DNA from: Pseudoalteromonas sp. H105
GTDB taxonomy: Bacteria > Pseudomonadota > Gammaproteobacteria > Enterobacterales > Alteromonadaceae
Length of the DNA stretch: 64,000 nt
NCBI RefSeq assembly: GCF_001469215.1
Contig: NZ_LOFH01000005.1
Span: 124,001 to 188,000 of the forward strand
Direction of reading: 5' to 3'
In this document: piece after piece, positions 10,064 to 19,811 of the stretch
How positions within the stretch are numbered: the first letter of the stretch is position 1
Layout: each line of letters begins with the position of its first letter
The notes under the pieces: model-generated
The model's database searches: none
The model's input: only the letters and a program-made list of their open reading frames with translations
Told to the model about the DNA's origin: nothing
Translations under genes and position numbers: made by a program

Positions 10064-10251
10064 GAATGATCCGCTTTTAAATTATTATGTCCATGGACGT
10101 CTTTAAAGTTTAAAGCCGAACGATATAAGTCGCAAGCTTTAATAGATTACGTTGGGGCTCGGGTTAGGGCTATCAAAAAGATATTGTGTTAATACGTGAA
10201 CGAGGTAAATTTAAATCAAAAGTATAACTTAACATAGTAGGCATGGGGCTA

Positions 10252-10384
10252 ACGAAGTGGCAAACCACTAACCTACAAGCTAATAGATTAACCCAAATAC
10301 ATATTTTAACACCGTAGGCGTTAAGCTTGCTGACGCAAAAAAAGCCGATAACCCTTTAAAATAAGGAGCAAGCCATTCACCTAC
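10252..10384. repeat. Dispersed REP cluster in the YjbH-to-wbpM gap
   Basis: The gap 10064-10438 holds one intact A-type REP with GTAG head (10314-10336) flanked by two decayed B-type REPs (10252-10276 and 10362-10384). They match the family at 3477-4512. Nothing else recognisable lies in this 375-base gap, and no clear terminator hairpin for the locus end was found. Confidence 0.75.
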
Positions 10385-10438
10385 AATTAAATTATAATCC
10401 TTTAGCCTACGCAAAAAAACAACCCCAAAAGCTTATGT

Positions 10439-12388
10439 TTAACTCTTAATGCTCACTACTTTTTTATCATTTTTTTCTGGCAATTGCTTTTTCGCATTCC
10501 AAACCAAATCACATATACCATCGGTTGGGTTAAACCCAGTAGGGGCATCTAGCAACAGCTGTCGAATTGTTTCATGATCAAAGTTATGACACGCGATATC
10601 GAGAGCTTCTAAAAACACGTTAAGCTCTGCAAAGGGCAGCATTGCTTCATTTGCAGTCATAATACGCTCATGAGTCGTTTCGCCAACATTATTGCCAATC
10701 AATAATTCTTCATAAAGTTTTTCACCTGGGCGAAGGCCTGTGCATTTAATTTCAATGTCGCCATGAGGGTTGGTATCATCTTTAACTTCAAAACCCGATA
10801 ATCGCACCATTTTTGAGGCTAAATCTTTAATTTTTACTGATTCGCCCATATCAAGCACAAATACATCGCCGCCTTTCCCCATCGAGCCTGCCTGAATAAC
10901 AAGTTGCGCAGCTTCTGGTATGGTCATAAAAAAGCGGGTTATATCAGGATGAGTTAACGTAATTGGCCCCCCCTCTTTTATTTGGCGCCTAAATAAAGGC
11001 ACTACTGAACCTGATGACCCTAATACATTACCAAATCGAACCATACAAAAACGCGTTTTGTGCTTAACCCCTTTGTTTTGAGCAAGACCTTGTAACACAA
11101 GCTCAGCCATTCGTTTTGTTGCACCCATTACGTTGGTTGGGCGCACCGCTTTATCAGTAGATATTAATACAAAGGTTTCAACACTAGCATTAATAGCTGC
11201 TTTTGCCGCATAGTAAGTACCGAATACATTATTACGCACACCCTCTACTACATTATGCTCCACTAATGGCACATGCTTGTATGCAGCTGCGTGATACACC
11301 GTTTGCACACTAAATGCCATCATCACGGTTTCAATGCGGTTTATACGTTGTACGGAGCCCATTATAGGAATAAGTTCGAGGTCGATATTGTTATTAATTA
11401 CATACTCATGGAGCTCTTTTTCTATGGAATATAAACCAAACTCAGAGATTTCAAATAACACTAACTTCCTAGGCTGAAGCCGAACTATTTGCCTACATAA
11501 CTCTGAGCCAATTGATCCACCAGCACCACTCACCATCACTATTTTATTTGTTACGTTAGCGGCCATAAGCTCAGACTTGGGGGTAACCGGATCTCGACCT
11601 AGTAAATCTTCAATCTCAACGTCTCTAAATTCAGATAGCTTTGCTTTACCTTCAACAACATCAGCCATACCTGGGATGGAAAGTACCTTAATTGTAAGAG
11701 GTTCTAGCTGTGCTAGTACCTCTTTACGGCGAGCACGTGTGGCACTCGGTAAAGCTAATAACACTTTTGTCGCTTTGCCTTTATTTATTAAGTCGTAAAC
11801 ACCTTTAAAGCTAATTACCGGTATACCTTGAATAATTGAACCTTGCTTTGTCTCATCGTCATCAATAAAGGCACGTACAAAATATTCAGGGCCAGCGCCT
11901 AATGCAGTCGCTAATTGCCTACCAGCGGAGCCTGCGCCATAAATAATAACTGACTCTTTATTTGCTGTAGCTATTTTACCAATCAGTGCACGTACTAAAA
12001 TACGTGAACCACCTACAGTTAATAGACAAAGCCAAGCAAATATAAATGGCATAGTTCGCGGTATACTCACGCCTACAAAAAACGACAGTAAAACGAGCGC
12101 CACCGTAGTTATAATGGTTCCAAGCACAATTGCCCACAACGCTTGAGCATTCATATATCTTAGGACAGCTCGATATAAACCTAAATTAATAAACGCAAAT
12201 AAAGCTGTGGGCACCAGCAAAGCTAAGAGTAGCCAATTATTCAAATTATCAAAGGGCTCTAGGCTATCCAGACGAACAATTAAAGCCAACCAGAATGCAG
12301 CTGCAATGAATAAAGAATCTATCAATAAAGTGATGGTACGCTTTGTGTTTCGTGAAGCGTTTAATATAGAGCGCATAAGACTGTCCAT
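10439..12388 (-). CDS. Membrane-bound nucleotide-sugar 4,6-dehydratase (WbpM/PglF/CapD-like)
   Basis: A 649-residue protein of the WbpM/PglF family, which converts UDP-GlcNAc to a UDP-4-keto-6-deoxy sugar, usually the first step towards QuiNAc, FucNAc or bacillosamine. About four membrane helices lie within residues 17-135. A first Rossmann motif GAGSAG is at 151 and the catalytic SDR domain starts at SGAGGSIGSE (about 287), with AAYKHVPLVE and STDKAVRPTNVMGATKR; Met and Lys of MGATK replace the usual YxxxK, as is normal for this family. It is the last gene of the first locus, after the alanine racemase. With a PglC-type transferase nearby it may supply the lipid-linked first sugar. Confidence 0.93.
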   Translation of the reverse strand: MDSLMRSILNASRNTKRTITLLIDSLFIAAAFWLALIVRLDSLEPFDNLNNWLLLALLVPTALFAFINLGLYRAVLRYMNAQALWAIVLGTIITTVALVLLSFFVGVSIPRTMPFIFAWLCLLTVGGSRILVRALIGKIATANKESVIIYGAGSAGRQLATALGAGPEYFVRAFIDDDETKQGSIIQGIPVISFKGVYDLINKGKATKVLLALPSATRARRKEVLAQLEPLTIKVLSIPGMADVVEGKAKLSEFRDVEIEDLLGRDPVTPKSELMAANVTNKIVMVSGAGGSIGSELCRQIVRLQPRKLVLFEISEFGLYSIEKELHEYVINNNIDLELIPIMGSVQRINRIETVMMAFSVQTVYHAAAYKHVPLVEHNVVEGVRNNVFGTYYAAKAAINASVETFVLISTDKAVRPTNVMGATKRMAELVLQGLAQNKGVKHKTRFCMVRFGNVLGSSGSVVPLFRRQIKEGGPITLTHPDITRFFMTIPEAAQLVIQAGSMGKGGDVFVLDMGESVKIKDLASKMVRLSGFEVKDDTNPHGDIEIKCTGLRPGEKLYEELLIGNNVGETTHERIMTANEAMLPFAELNVFLEALDIACHNFDHETIRQLLLDAPTGFNPTDGICDLVWNAKKQLPEKNDKKVVSIKS

Positions 12389-12461
12389 TGTGGTCTCTCA
12401 TAAAAAATTAAATATCATTATAACAACAAAAAATGTTATAATTGAAACAATAAACTAGTAT

Positions 12462-13544
12462 CTAGTCATAGGAATAATTTATACGACTGGTTAAGTTACA
12501 TACAAGCTCGTATGGTATAGTACCTTGTACTTTTGCAAATTTTTCAATACAGCACTCGTCTCCCCATATGGTCACCTCATCTCCAATTTCATCACATACA
12601 TCTTGACCAAGTTCAACCAGCAACATATCCATGCATGCAACACCAATCACATTAACCATTCTATCATTTATTCGAATCTCTACACCAGGCAATACATTCC
12701 TAGGAAAACCATCACCATACCCAATACTAACGACGCCGATTATAGTATTCGATGGCGCACGCCAGTGTAAGCCATAACCAACATATTCGCCAAAAACCAC
12801 TTCACGTTTAGCTATCAATGTAGCCTTTAAAGTCATAACAGGCATTAAACCTAAATCTTGCGCTGGAATATCTTCAAAAGGAGATATTCCATATAATGCA
12901 ATACCAATACGACTAAAAGAGTAGTGTAAACTCTCACTGTAAAAAAAGGCAGCAGAATTTGATAAAGAAGGTACTAAAGAAAAAGCCTCTTTAAAGGAGT
13001 TATAAGCTAATTCAAACTTAAATGCCTGCTTTTGGAGTTGTGCGGATGAGGTATCATCCGCTGTTGATAAGTGACTAACAAAGCCTATATTATCAGATAT
13101 GTTAATATTATTTGACAACGCTTCTAAAAAACTTTCTGCATTATCTATGCTTACACCCAAACGATGCATTCCAGTATCAATTTTTAACCAAACATTTATA
13201 GACTTACGAAGTTCTACTGAGCAATATAAATCCAATTGAAAATCATTATGTACCATACAATCAAAATTCAATTTGCTTGCAATCAACAGTTCTTCTAATG
13301 AGTAAACCCCTTCCAATATAAGTATTCGATTATTTACTCCTTTGTCCCTCAACTCTACTGCTTCACTTAATCTAGCAACAGCTAATATATCTTCTGGAGG
13401 TAGCAACCTTGCAATAGCTACTGAACCATGACCGTATGCATTTGACTTTAAAACCCAAATAATACGGCTTTTATTCTTAGAGCTTCGTTTAATAACATCA
13501 ATGTTATTTAACACTGCCTTCTTTGAAATAATAGCTCTGACCAT
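12462..13544 (-). CDS. Alanine racemase inside the polysaccharide locus
   Basis: A 360-residue fold-type III PLP enzyme interconverting L- and D-alanine. The PLP lysine is K33 in WVLKSNAYGHG; the RIGIALYGISPF strand and the EYVGYGLHW segment, which carries the second catalytic Tyr, are present. Length is normal. Its start abuts the stop of the GT-B gene (13545), so it is co-translated with the locus, not placed with a housekeeping partner such as dnaB. Position next to an ATP-grasp gene suggests it supplies D-alanine for decorating the glycan; a plain second racemase for cell-wall synthesis cannot be excluded. Confidence 0.93.
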   Translation of the reverse strand: MVRAIISKKAVLNNIDVIKRSSKNKSRIIWVLKSNAYGHGSVAIARLLPPEDILAVARLSEAVELRDKGVNNRILILEGVYSLEELLIASKLNFDCMVHNDFQLDLYCSVELRKSINVWLKIDTGMHRLGVSIDNAESFLEALSNNINISDNIGFVSHLSTADDTSSAQLQKQAFKFELAYNSFKEAFSLVPSLSNSAAFFYSESLHYSFSRIGIALYGISPFEDIPAQDLGLMPVMTLKATLIAKREVVFGEYVGYGLHWRAPSNTIIGVVSIGYGDGFPRNVLPGVEIRINDRMVNVIGVACMDMLLVELGQDVCDEIGDEVTIWGDECCIEKFAKVQGTIPYELVCNLTSRINYSYD

Positions 13545-14720
13545 TTAAATACCCTTGAAAGATTCAAAAATAGTATCAACAACTTTTTCTGTTGCGCTAC
13601 TTGGCTGCTGAAAACGAGGGTAATTGCTAATCTGAGCATCAAAACAAACCTTTTTCTCGTCAGTAAAATTAACTAACAAACTAATTAGTTCATTTACTGA
13701 ACTAGCAACTTTTGCACACCCCATCGAAACAAAGTCAATAGGAAAAATTTTAGACTCAAAATTTATTATCAGTAATTTTTTATTTTGATTAATTGCCTGA
13801 AAGCCGACACTTGAGAAGTGAGTTATGACTAAATCGCTTTTCGCAATTAGTTCATTTGCATCTTGGTCTTTATTAATTTCAATTAAACTATTAATTTCGT
13901 CGATATCATCCAAGTTTTCACTAGGATGGGGTTTATAAGTAAACTTTAACTTAGCCTGCTTATTTAGTAACAACCCAAATGCTGCTAGTACGCTGTTGCG
14001 ATCTTTTAAACCGGGCTGAGAAAAGTATGTGACACAAATATCACTACTAAAAGTTGTCACTTTTGAGGAGTGTTCGAAATTGGGGTTCCCAGTAACAATA
14101 ATTTCATTCCGAAGTTGTAAAGCTTCTAATAAGATTTTTTTTGTATACTCGTTACCTACGAGCATTGTTGCTTTATAGTCTACTTTTGCTGGATAACCAA
14201 CCAAGTCAATTAGTCTAAACACAGGGATAGCTAATTCGTTTGCTGCATATGCAAAAGCCAACTCCAATCTTTGCCCACACGTCACAAAAACAAAATCGGG
14301 CTTAATAGAGCGAAGAACTTTGAGCGCAAAACCTTTAGGCAAAAATGCTTTTCTACCTTGGTTCCGATAAGCAGTGAATGCATCTTTCTCACCAACAGAT
14401 TTACATAATTCATAAAGCCCAATTCCGTGGTACCAAACTGACTCAGTGTCTACAAGCATTCCCGCTGAACCAATGAGTGCTAACTGTCCTAATTCAATGA
14501 TAATATCTTGTTCTTGCTTACTAAAAAGGTATGCATAGTTTGAAAGGTTAGTATAGTTCAGCTTGGCTTTACTTAGCTCTACTACACTATTTGTCAACCC
14601 TAATATTTCAACATTATGCCCACACTCATTCAAACGTTTAATTACAGGAATTACGGACTTGACATGTCCTCCACCATAAGTTGGGAAAAAAGCATGTAAA
14701 ACCAATTTAATGCTCCCCAA
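13545..14720 (-). CDS. GT-B-fold glycosyl- or glycerophosphotransferase-like protein
   Basis: A 391-residue protein with an N-terminal Gly-rich FFPTYGGGHVKSV loop and a C-terminal half carrying YKPHPSEN and ITHFSSVGFQAI, a layout seen in GT-B transferases such as TagB/CDP-glycerol transferases and in the 2-epimerase/polysialyltransferase group. No membrane helix was seen. Its start overlaps the ATP-grasp stop by 14 bases and its stop touches the racemase start, so the three are tightly coupled. Donor and acceptor are unknown. If TagB-like, the cytidylyltransferase at 35780 would be a possible donor source, but that is speculative. Confidence 0.6.
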   Translation of the reverse strand: MGSIKLVLHAFFPTYGGGHVKSVIPVIKRLNECGHNVEILGLTNSVVELSKAKLNYTNLSNYAYLFSKQEQDIIIELGQLALIGSAGMLVDTESVWYHGIGLYELCKSVGEKDAFTAYRNQGRKAFLPKGFALKVLRSIKPDFVFVTCGQRLELAFAYAANELAIPVFRLIDLVGYPAKVDYKATMLVGNEYTKKILLEALQLRNEIIVTGNPNFEHSSKVTTFSSDICVTYFSQPGLKDRNSVLAAFGLLLNKQAKLKFTYKPHPSENLDDIDEINSLIEINKDQDANELIAKSDLVITHFSSVGFQAINQNKKLLIINFESKIFPIDFVSMGCAKVASSVNELISLLVNFTDEKKVCFDAQISNYPRFQQPSSATEKVVDTIFESFKGI

Positions 14721-15618
14721 TTAACACTAGAGAGGTATCAACCATTATTTTGGCTATATCAATATTTTTTTCTTCAAAAAAGGGGTAAGCACTACCATTA
14801 TACCCGGTGACCATAATAGCATTAATTTCTAGCACAAAAATTTGGTTAGCCTGAACAATATAATCAACCCTGACTAAACCTTTAATTCCGACTAAACTAA
14901 CGAGCTCCTTAGATAAGGTACATATCTTCTCTTCAAGCAGTTGAGGCAAGAAATTTGCGTTAGCTCCTTCGAAGCCTTCTAAATTGTATTCTTTAGCCTT
15001 GCAATAATAAATAACACCATAATCTGATATAGCATTACCATCGTTAGACACTGCAACAGTGCAATCACTGCCATTTATAAACTCTTCAACAAGTATGCCT
15101 GAGCCTCTTGACTCTAGAACCTGAGTCAATTCAAGAAGGCGATTAGGAGAATAAACTTTGGCTGGTTGTATTAAGTCTGTAGATGACTTTACAACGCACG
15201 GAAAAGGTATATTTTCAATATTACCTAATACTTCATCTTTAGTATTAAAAGTAAAGTACCTTGGCGTTAGCACACCTGCCTTATCAATTAGTGACTTAAA
15301 CTTAATTTTATCTTTAACCAAGTTAAATGTTTTTTCTTCAAGGTTTGTTGTTATTTTATTCCTTTGAAGCTCTGGTAATAAATTTATTGCCTTATAATGG
15401 CCGGTTCCAAAGATAACCTTATCTACTTTTAATTCTAAAAAATAATCTATAATAACTTGATGCTGAGAAAGATCACAAGTGAGGCAAAAATCCGCCTCAG
15501 ATTCACCTGGTTCGCCAGCTTTACCAGTAATCAGAGCGACCTTATAACCTGCTTTCTTTAGTTCTATAGTAAGAGAATCCCCACTCGTTCCTGCAATTAA
15601 ACCTATAATCATTATCAA
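14707..15618 (-). CDS. ATP-grasp ligase, possible amino-acid ligase for sugar amide
   Basis: A 303-residue ATP-grasp enzyme, related to the carboxylate-amine ligase group that includes D-Ala-D-Ala ligase and carbamoyl-phosphate synthase. An N-terminal pre-ATP-grasp domain (IIGLIAGTSGD...) is followed by ATP-binding strands PFPCVVKSS and GILVEEFINGSD, and the Mg-binding end motif GLVRVDYIV...FVLEINA. This class forms amide bonds through an acyl-phosphate. Beside an alanine racemase in a diamino-sugar locus, D-alanylation of an amino sugar is the most economical idea, but the substrate is not shown. Start may be Met 1 or Met 3. Confidence 0.8.
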   Translation of the reverse strand: MIMIIGLIAGTSGDSLTIELKKAGYKVALITGKAGEPGESEADFCLTCDLSQHQVIIDYFLELKVDKVIFGTGHYKAINLLPELQRNKITTNLEEKTFNLVKDKIKFKSLIDKAGVLTPRYFTFNTKDEVLGNIENIPFPCVVKSSTDLIQPAKVYSPNRLLELTQVLESRGSGILVEEFINGSDCTVAVSNDGNAISDYGVIYYCKAKEYNLEGFEGANANFLPQLLEEKICTLSKELVSLVGIKGLVRVDYIVQANQIFVLEINAIMVTGYNGSAYPFFEEKNIDIAKIMVDTSLVLIGEH

Positions 15619-15627
15619 TCCTTAATT

Positions 15628-16194
15628 TTAATAAGCACTACGCGCGAATACAACCTTAATAAAGGTTAAAAAAATAATTCTGAGATCACCTATAAACGTA
15701 ATATTACTTGCATATTTTAACTCCAGCTCTCTTTTCTCACCCGAAGTCAGACTGCTTCTACCTGTAACTTGGGCTAAGCCCGTAATTCCTGGCCTTGTAT
15801 CAAATATATTAGAAGCAAGAAAACTCTCTGAATATCCTTTAAGTGTACCTGGTCTATAGCCAATCAAACTCATATCACCTTTTAAAACATTTAATAATTG
15901 TGGTAACTCATCCAAGCTAAATCGTCGCAAAAATTTTCCTATTGGAGTTATACGACTATCGTTGATTGAGGTTGAAAGTGGACCTATCAAATCTGCACCA
16001 TTAACCATAGTCCTAAACTTATAAATTTTAAAAAGTCTTTTCTTTTTACCAACTCTCTCTTGTAAAAAAAATATGGGACCTCGTGAATCAGCAATTATCA
16101 GCATTGAAATTAATAAAAGTAGAGGGGAGACAATTAGAAGTCCGCCTAACGAAAATATAATATCAAGTATGCGTTTCAAGAATTTAGAGTACAT
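15628..16194 (-). CDS. Initiating phosphoglycosyltransferase, PglC type
   Basis: A 188-residue monotopic phosphoglycosyltransferase of the bacterial sugar transferase family, which moves a sugar-1-phosphate from a UDP-sugar onto undecaprenyl phosphate at the inner membrane. A single hydrophobic helix lies at about 10-33 (KRILDIIFSLGGLLIV), followed by FKIYKFRTM, the catalytic SLDELPQLLNVLKGDMS with its Asp-Glu dyad, GYRPG and the RPGITGLAQV loop. The short PglC-like form is complete for that subfamily. It follows the flippase gene by 1 base. Confidence 0.92.
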   Translation of the reverse strand: MYSKFLKRILDIIFSLGGLLIVSPLLLLISMLIIADSRGPIFFLQERVGKKKRLFKIYKFRTMVNGADLIGPLSTSINDSRITPIGKFLRRFSLDELPQLLNVLKGDMSLIGYRPGTLKGYSESFLASNIFDTRPGITGLAQVTGRSSLTSGEKRELELKYASNITFIGDLRIIFLTFIKVVFARSAY

Positions 16195-16195
16195 T

Positions 16196-17449
16196 TTAAC
16201 ACCTCAGAGATTTCAATTTTTTATAAACAATAAAATATATATATAAATTTGGTAAAACAAGAGCTAAAGAAATAGAAGATATAATATAATTTACAGATAG
16301 CAATCCTAATAAATACAATAAGCTTACACTTAAAAGCACAGTTAATGGCAGGCTCATAAAGATTCGAAAACTAAACTCCATATCTCTAAAACTAACGATC
16401 AGTCTTTGATAAAAAACCAAGCCCGGATATAAAAAACAAAGAGGGACAGTTACATAACTTAAACTGATAATATTTTCCAGTTCAAAGTATATCTCTTGTT
16501 GTAAGTTTACAAAGACTAATAAATAACTTAATACCCCAAGAGATAATACATATAGCAAAGTTACAAAAACATTTATACATGAAAATTTCAAAAATGATTG
16601 GAGGGCTTTATCTAAACTTTCTTTTTGGATTAAAGAAAAAAACTTAGTTAATGCAACAAAAAGTAGCGTACCTTTAAACGCATCAAATAACTTTAAAGAA
16701 TAGAAGTATATAGAAGTACTGCCTGTTGGGAGAAAGCCACAAAAAAAACGACCAAAATATATAACCGATTGAAAAAGTGGCCCCAGCATCATTTTCTTTA
16801 GTTCAATTAACTCTATTCCCTTAACTTTTTTAAAAACCTCTTTCATACTGCTACATTTACACACAACTATTAAGTTGATTTCTGAGTAAATAAGCAAATA
16901 AATAAACCTTACCACATAACTTAGAGAGCTAATAATAGCTAAACCAATCACCGTTGCATCAAGTAATAACAAATATATTATAACTGGAACATTCACAAAT
17001 ATGTTACCAAAGTACATTTTGTGCAAAAACCGTCCATTAGAAATAATTTTAGAAGCAAGTACCTCGGAGCATATTGTAAAAATTAATATTAAAGTTGATG
17101 TAAATATCAAAGTAATAGTTATGGTATTAATTTGGTGAATAAAAAACGCTGATGTAAAAGAAATAAATATATTTAACACTGCAAAAGCTAACGATACAAA
17201 GAAAAAAAACTTAATATAAGACTCTTCTTTAACACCCCCTTGCTTTGATAGCATTGGAACTAGCCACAAATTTATAAATGGGAGTGCAAATGCTGTAATA
17301 ATGGCTGGGAATGTCAAATAATGTACATATGTATCAAATAATCCACTTATACCTATAAAGTAAAATGGTAAGCCATCTCGTAGTAAACCAGACACTTTCA
17401 CTAAAAAGGAAATCGAAACACCTTTCAAAAAAAATCTAAATAGACTCAC
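16196..17449 (-). CDS. Polysaccharide repeat-unit flippase (MOP superfamily, MurJ/Wzx-like)
   Basis: A 417-residue, almost wholly hydrophobic protein with about 12 to 14 predicted membrane helices. The N-terminal FFLKGVSISFLVKVSGLLRD resembles MurJ/MviN- and Wzx-type flippases, which turn lipid-linked oligosaccharides across the inner membrane. Sequence is strongly AT-rich, like neighbouring genes, a common sign of transferred polysaccharide loci. Its start overlaps the Wzy-like gene by 4 bases. The assignment to MOP rests on topology and context. Confidence 0.75.
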   Translation of the reverse strand: MSLFRFFLKGVSISFLVKVSGLLRDGLPFYFIGISGLFDTYVHYLTFPAIITAFALPFINLWLVPMLSKQGGVKEESYIKFFFFVSLAFAVLNIFISFTSAFFIHQINTITITLIFTSTLILIFTICSEVLASKIISNGRFLHKMYFGNIFVNVPVIIYLLLLDATVIGLAIISSLSYVVRFIYLLIYSEINLIVVCKCSSMKEVFKKVKGIELIELKKMMLGPLFQSVIYFGRFFCGFLPTGSTSIYFYSLKLFDAFKGTLLFVALTKFFSLIQKESLDKALQSFLKFSCINVFVTLLYVLSLGVLSYLLVFVNLQQEIYFELENIISLSYVTVPLCFLYPGLVFYQRLIVSFRDMEFSFRIFMSLPLTVLLSVSLLYLLGLLSVNYIISSISLALVLPNLYIYFIVYKKLKSLRC

Positions 17450-18534
17450 TTCTCCTCCAGGCGATTCTTAACCATAAAGTTATTATAGCTCAAGCCCAAA
17501 AAGAAACATATAACAACGAAAACCCTTGAGTCAGAATAAACTGTTTCAACTAAACCGAGTATTATTACAACTATAACCTGCAAAAACAAAGAAATATTCC
17601 CCTGCCTAAATGAAAAATATAACCAGGCGAGAAAGAACATTATCATTGCAACACCACCGAATACTCCTGTTGTGAATAAGACCTGAAGATATATGTTATG
17701 GACATGTTTCATCTCGTTATTTAGATAATGATTATATATTCCGAAAAACTCATAGCCCATCCCAAACAACAGGTTTTCTTTATGGAAAAACTCATTTAAA
17801 CCCACTTTCCAAAGAGTCAATCTAACTTGGTCAGAATAACTATTAAATTCTAAAAGTTTAGCAAACGACTCAAGATCAACTCCATGATAAAAAATAACTA
17901 TTGAAAAAATGAGTAAAATATAGAAGCGTTTTATAAAGCTAAACTCTTTCATCGAATAAAAAGTAAAAACAGCTGCAACCAATGCAAAACCTGCTCTAGA
18001 TCCAATAAAAAACATACATATAATAGTCAAAAAAATTACAAGATACTTCATTGAAGTACTTGATAGACTCATAACAGCTGGAAATAAAAAAGAAATTATT
18101 ATCATTGAGTTATTTTGGTCTGGGAGGTAAAACATACCATTTGAACGAACATCAGAGCTCCAGCCAAATAGTAAGTACTGCAATATTAATAAAATACAAA
18201 ATGAAAAAAAAGAGACAAATAGCGTAAATCTATAACTTACCTTTGAAAGACTAAAACCATATGTTAATGCAATTATGTAAAAAAAGAACTTATAGTTTTT
18301 AGCGTCAAATACACCATCATTATTATATATACTCGAAAAAACGCTCATTGTTAAGATAGTAAAGAAGCATATAAAGCTTATTAAATATAACTTTGAAACC
18401 TTTATAAAACTAGTTTTAGTAAGATTAATTAAAAAGCCACCTAATAAAGTAAATAATGCAAAAGGAGGCCAGGTTGTAAAAAAAAGAATAGGTGTGAGTG
18501 ACTTAAAGTTTAGGCTGAAATTACTTATTTTCAT
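17446..18534 (-). CDS. O-antigen ligase/polymerase-family membrane protein (Wzy-like)
   Basis: A 362-residue protein with about ten membrane helices and a periplasmic loop carrying LLFGMGYEFFGIYN and KHVHNIYLQVLFTTGVFGG, the signature of the O-antigen ligase/polymerase family. In this context, with a flippase and a Wzc-type kinase in the same operon, it is the likely polymerase of the first locus. A ligase cannot be excluded from sequence alone. It overlaps the LegF gene by 14 bases and is highly AT-rich. Confidence 0.8.
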   Translation of the reverse strand: MKISNFSLNFKSLTPILFFTTWPPFALFTLLGGFLINLTKTSFIKVSKLYLISFICFFTILTMSVFSSIYNNDGVFDAKNYKFFFYIIALTYGFSLSKVSYRFTLFVSFFSFCILLILQYLLFGWSSDVRSNGMFYLPDQNNSMIIISFLFPAVMSLSSTSMKYLVIFLTIICMFFIGSRAGFALVAAVFTFYSMKEFSFIKRFYILLIFSIVIFYHGVDLESFAKLLEFNSYSDQVRLTLWKVGLNEFFHKENLLFGMGYEFFGIYNHYLNNEMKHVHNIYLQVLFTTGVFGGVAMIMFFLAWLYFSFRQGNISLFLQVIVVIILGLVETVYSDSRVFVVICFFLGLSYNNFMVKNRLEEK

Positions 18535-19258
18535 TTTCTTTCTTTTTATTTTCGATTAATAATTTGGCAAATTGAAAATCGAAAAGCTCATCTATATCTA
18601 CAGAACGCTCCTTCGGCATAATATATGCTTTGGTATTACCTTTAACATAGAATGCTCGTTCTTTAATTAGGCTTTTCACATCTGCCAGATACAAAGCACC
18701 ATTTAAACGATAATATGATTCAAGATCTTGAGATCTATGGGTTGTTGAGTTAGCACCTATAAAGCCATTTATTGAGCCTTCGGCACATATTGTTGTAGAC
18801 CACAATGGCGAATGTTCACACTCACATACACTTACAAAAAAAGAAAAAGTACTGTGGCTACGAGCTAAATCAACAATATTCAATACATCACATTTACTCC
18901 TCAATGGAGAAGTGGGCTGAAGAAGCATCACGTAATCAAACTCTTCTCCTTTATTTATATAAAATTTGACTATATCTAGAACGAAATCTACTGATGAAGC
19001 ATTGTCTGTTGCTAACTTCTCCGGTCTAAGATAAGGAATTTCCGCTCCTGCTTTTTTTGAAATCGTTGCTATTTCTTCGCAATCAGTTGAAACTACTAAA
19101 CGCGTTAAAGCATTGCTTGCAAGTGCAGCTTCAATGCTCCAGCAAATTAGTGGTTTACCACACAACTCCATGACATTTTTTTTGGGTAGCCTTTTACTAC
19201 CAGCTCTAGCACCAATTATCCCTAACACTTTGGGTAATAGCATATATCTTCTACTCAC
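18521..19258 (-). CDS. legF: CMP-legionaminate/nonulosonate cytidylyltransferase (LegF/NeuA-like)
   Basis: A 245-residue cytidylyltransferase that activates a nonulosonic acid with CTP. N-terminal IIGARAGSKRLPKKN is the CTP-binding loop; LLQPTSPLRS and the SVDIDELFDFQFAKLL end are conserved in NeuA, LegF and PseF. Together with the upstream dehydratase, aminotransferase, hydrolysing epimerase and synthase it completes a pathway ending in CMP-legionaminic acid. The start could be Met 1 or Met 6 (MLLPKVLG). It overlaps both neighbours, so translation is coupled. Confidence 0.88.
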   Translation of the reverse strand: MSRRYMLLPKVLGIIGARAGSKRLPKKNVMELCGKPLICWSIEAALASNALTRLVVSTDCEEIATISKKAGAEIPYLRPEKLATDNASSVDFVLDIVKFYINKGEEFDYVMLLQPTSPLRSKCDVLNIVDLARSHSTFSFFVSVCECEHSPLWSTTICAEGSINGFIGANSTTHRSQDLESYYRLNGALYLADVKSLIKERAFYVKGNTKAYIMPKERSVDIDELFDFQFAKLLIENKKKENENK

Positions 19259-19811
19259 TTATTATCTCACCAGGAATGGACTGGTAGAAATGAGGGACTC
19301 TTGCATAGTTACTCACGCAAGATTGTACATTGATGTGACTAAAATCCCCAACTACGACATCATGGTCAACTAAACTAGAAACATTTAAAATACAGCCATC
19401 ACCTATCTCAGCGCTATTTAGTACTACACTCCTCGCTAGGATAACAACACCAGATCCTAGCTTTACATTTGGAGATACATAAGCGCTTTTCGATACAAAA
19501 GTAGGAGTATAATAACCTGCGTCACTTAAAAGCTGAAAGTAATCTTTTCGAACTTCCCCGTTACCAATACAAACTATAAAACTCGCCCCCTTTGGGACTG
19601 TATTAATTATATCTTTAGTATAGCCCAGCAGCATTGCAACATTTTTATCGCTAGGCTGAGCTAAATCATCAAATAATCCGAGTACATTTATACCTTCCTC
19701 ATGAAGAAAATCAGCTAGCACACGAGAATAACTGCCAGCACCAATTAAATACACCCCTCCTTGCAACTCCTTAAGAGTTTTTTGTTGACTAAACTTCATA
19801 GGCTTTTTCAT
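19251..19811 (-). CDS. PglD/NeuD-type sugar acetyltransferase, second copy
   Basis: A 186-residue protein: an N-terminal nucleotide-sugar-binding segment (GVYLIGAGSYSRVLADFL) and a left-handed beta-helix of hexapeptide repeats from about residue 105 (AYVSPNVKLGSGVVI, SLVDHDVVVGDFSHI) with the catalytic His in the VDHDV motif. It is shorter at the C-terminus than the usual 205-215 residues: the last helical coils appear to be missing. It differs from the LegH-like gene at 22738, so the locus has two acyltransferases of this type. It may acylate another amino or hydroxyl group. Confidence 0.78.
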   Translation of the reverse strand: MKKPMKFSQQKTLKELQGGVYLIGAGSYSRVLADFLHEEGINVLGLFDDLAQPSDKNVAMLLGYTKDIINTVPKGASFIVCIGNGEVRKDYFQLLSDAGYYTPTFVSKSAYVSPNVKLGSGVVILARSVVLNSAEIGDGCILNVSSLVDHDVVVGDFSHINVQSCVSNYARVPHFYQSIPGEIISE

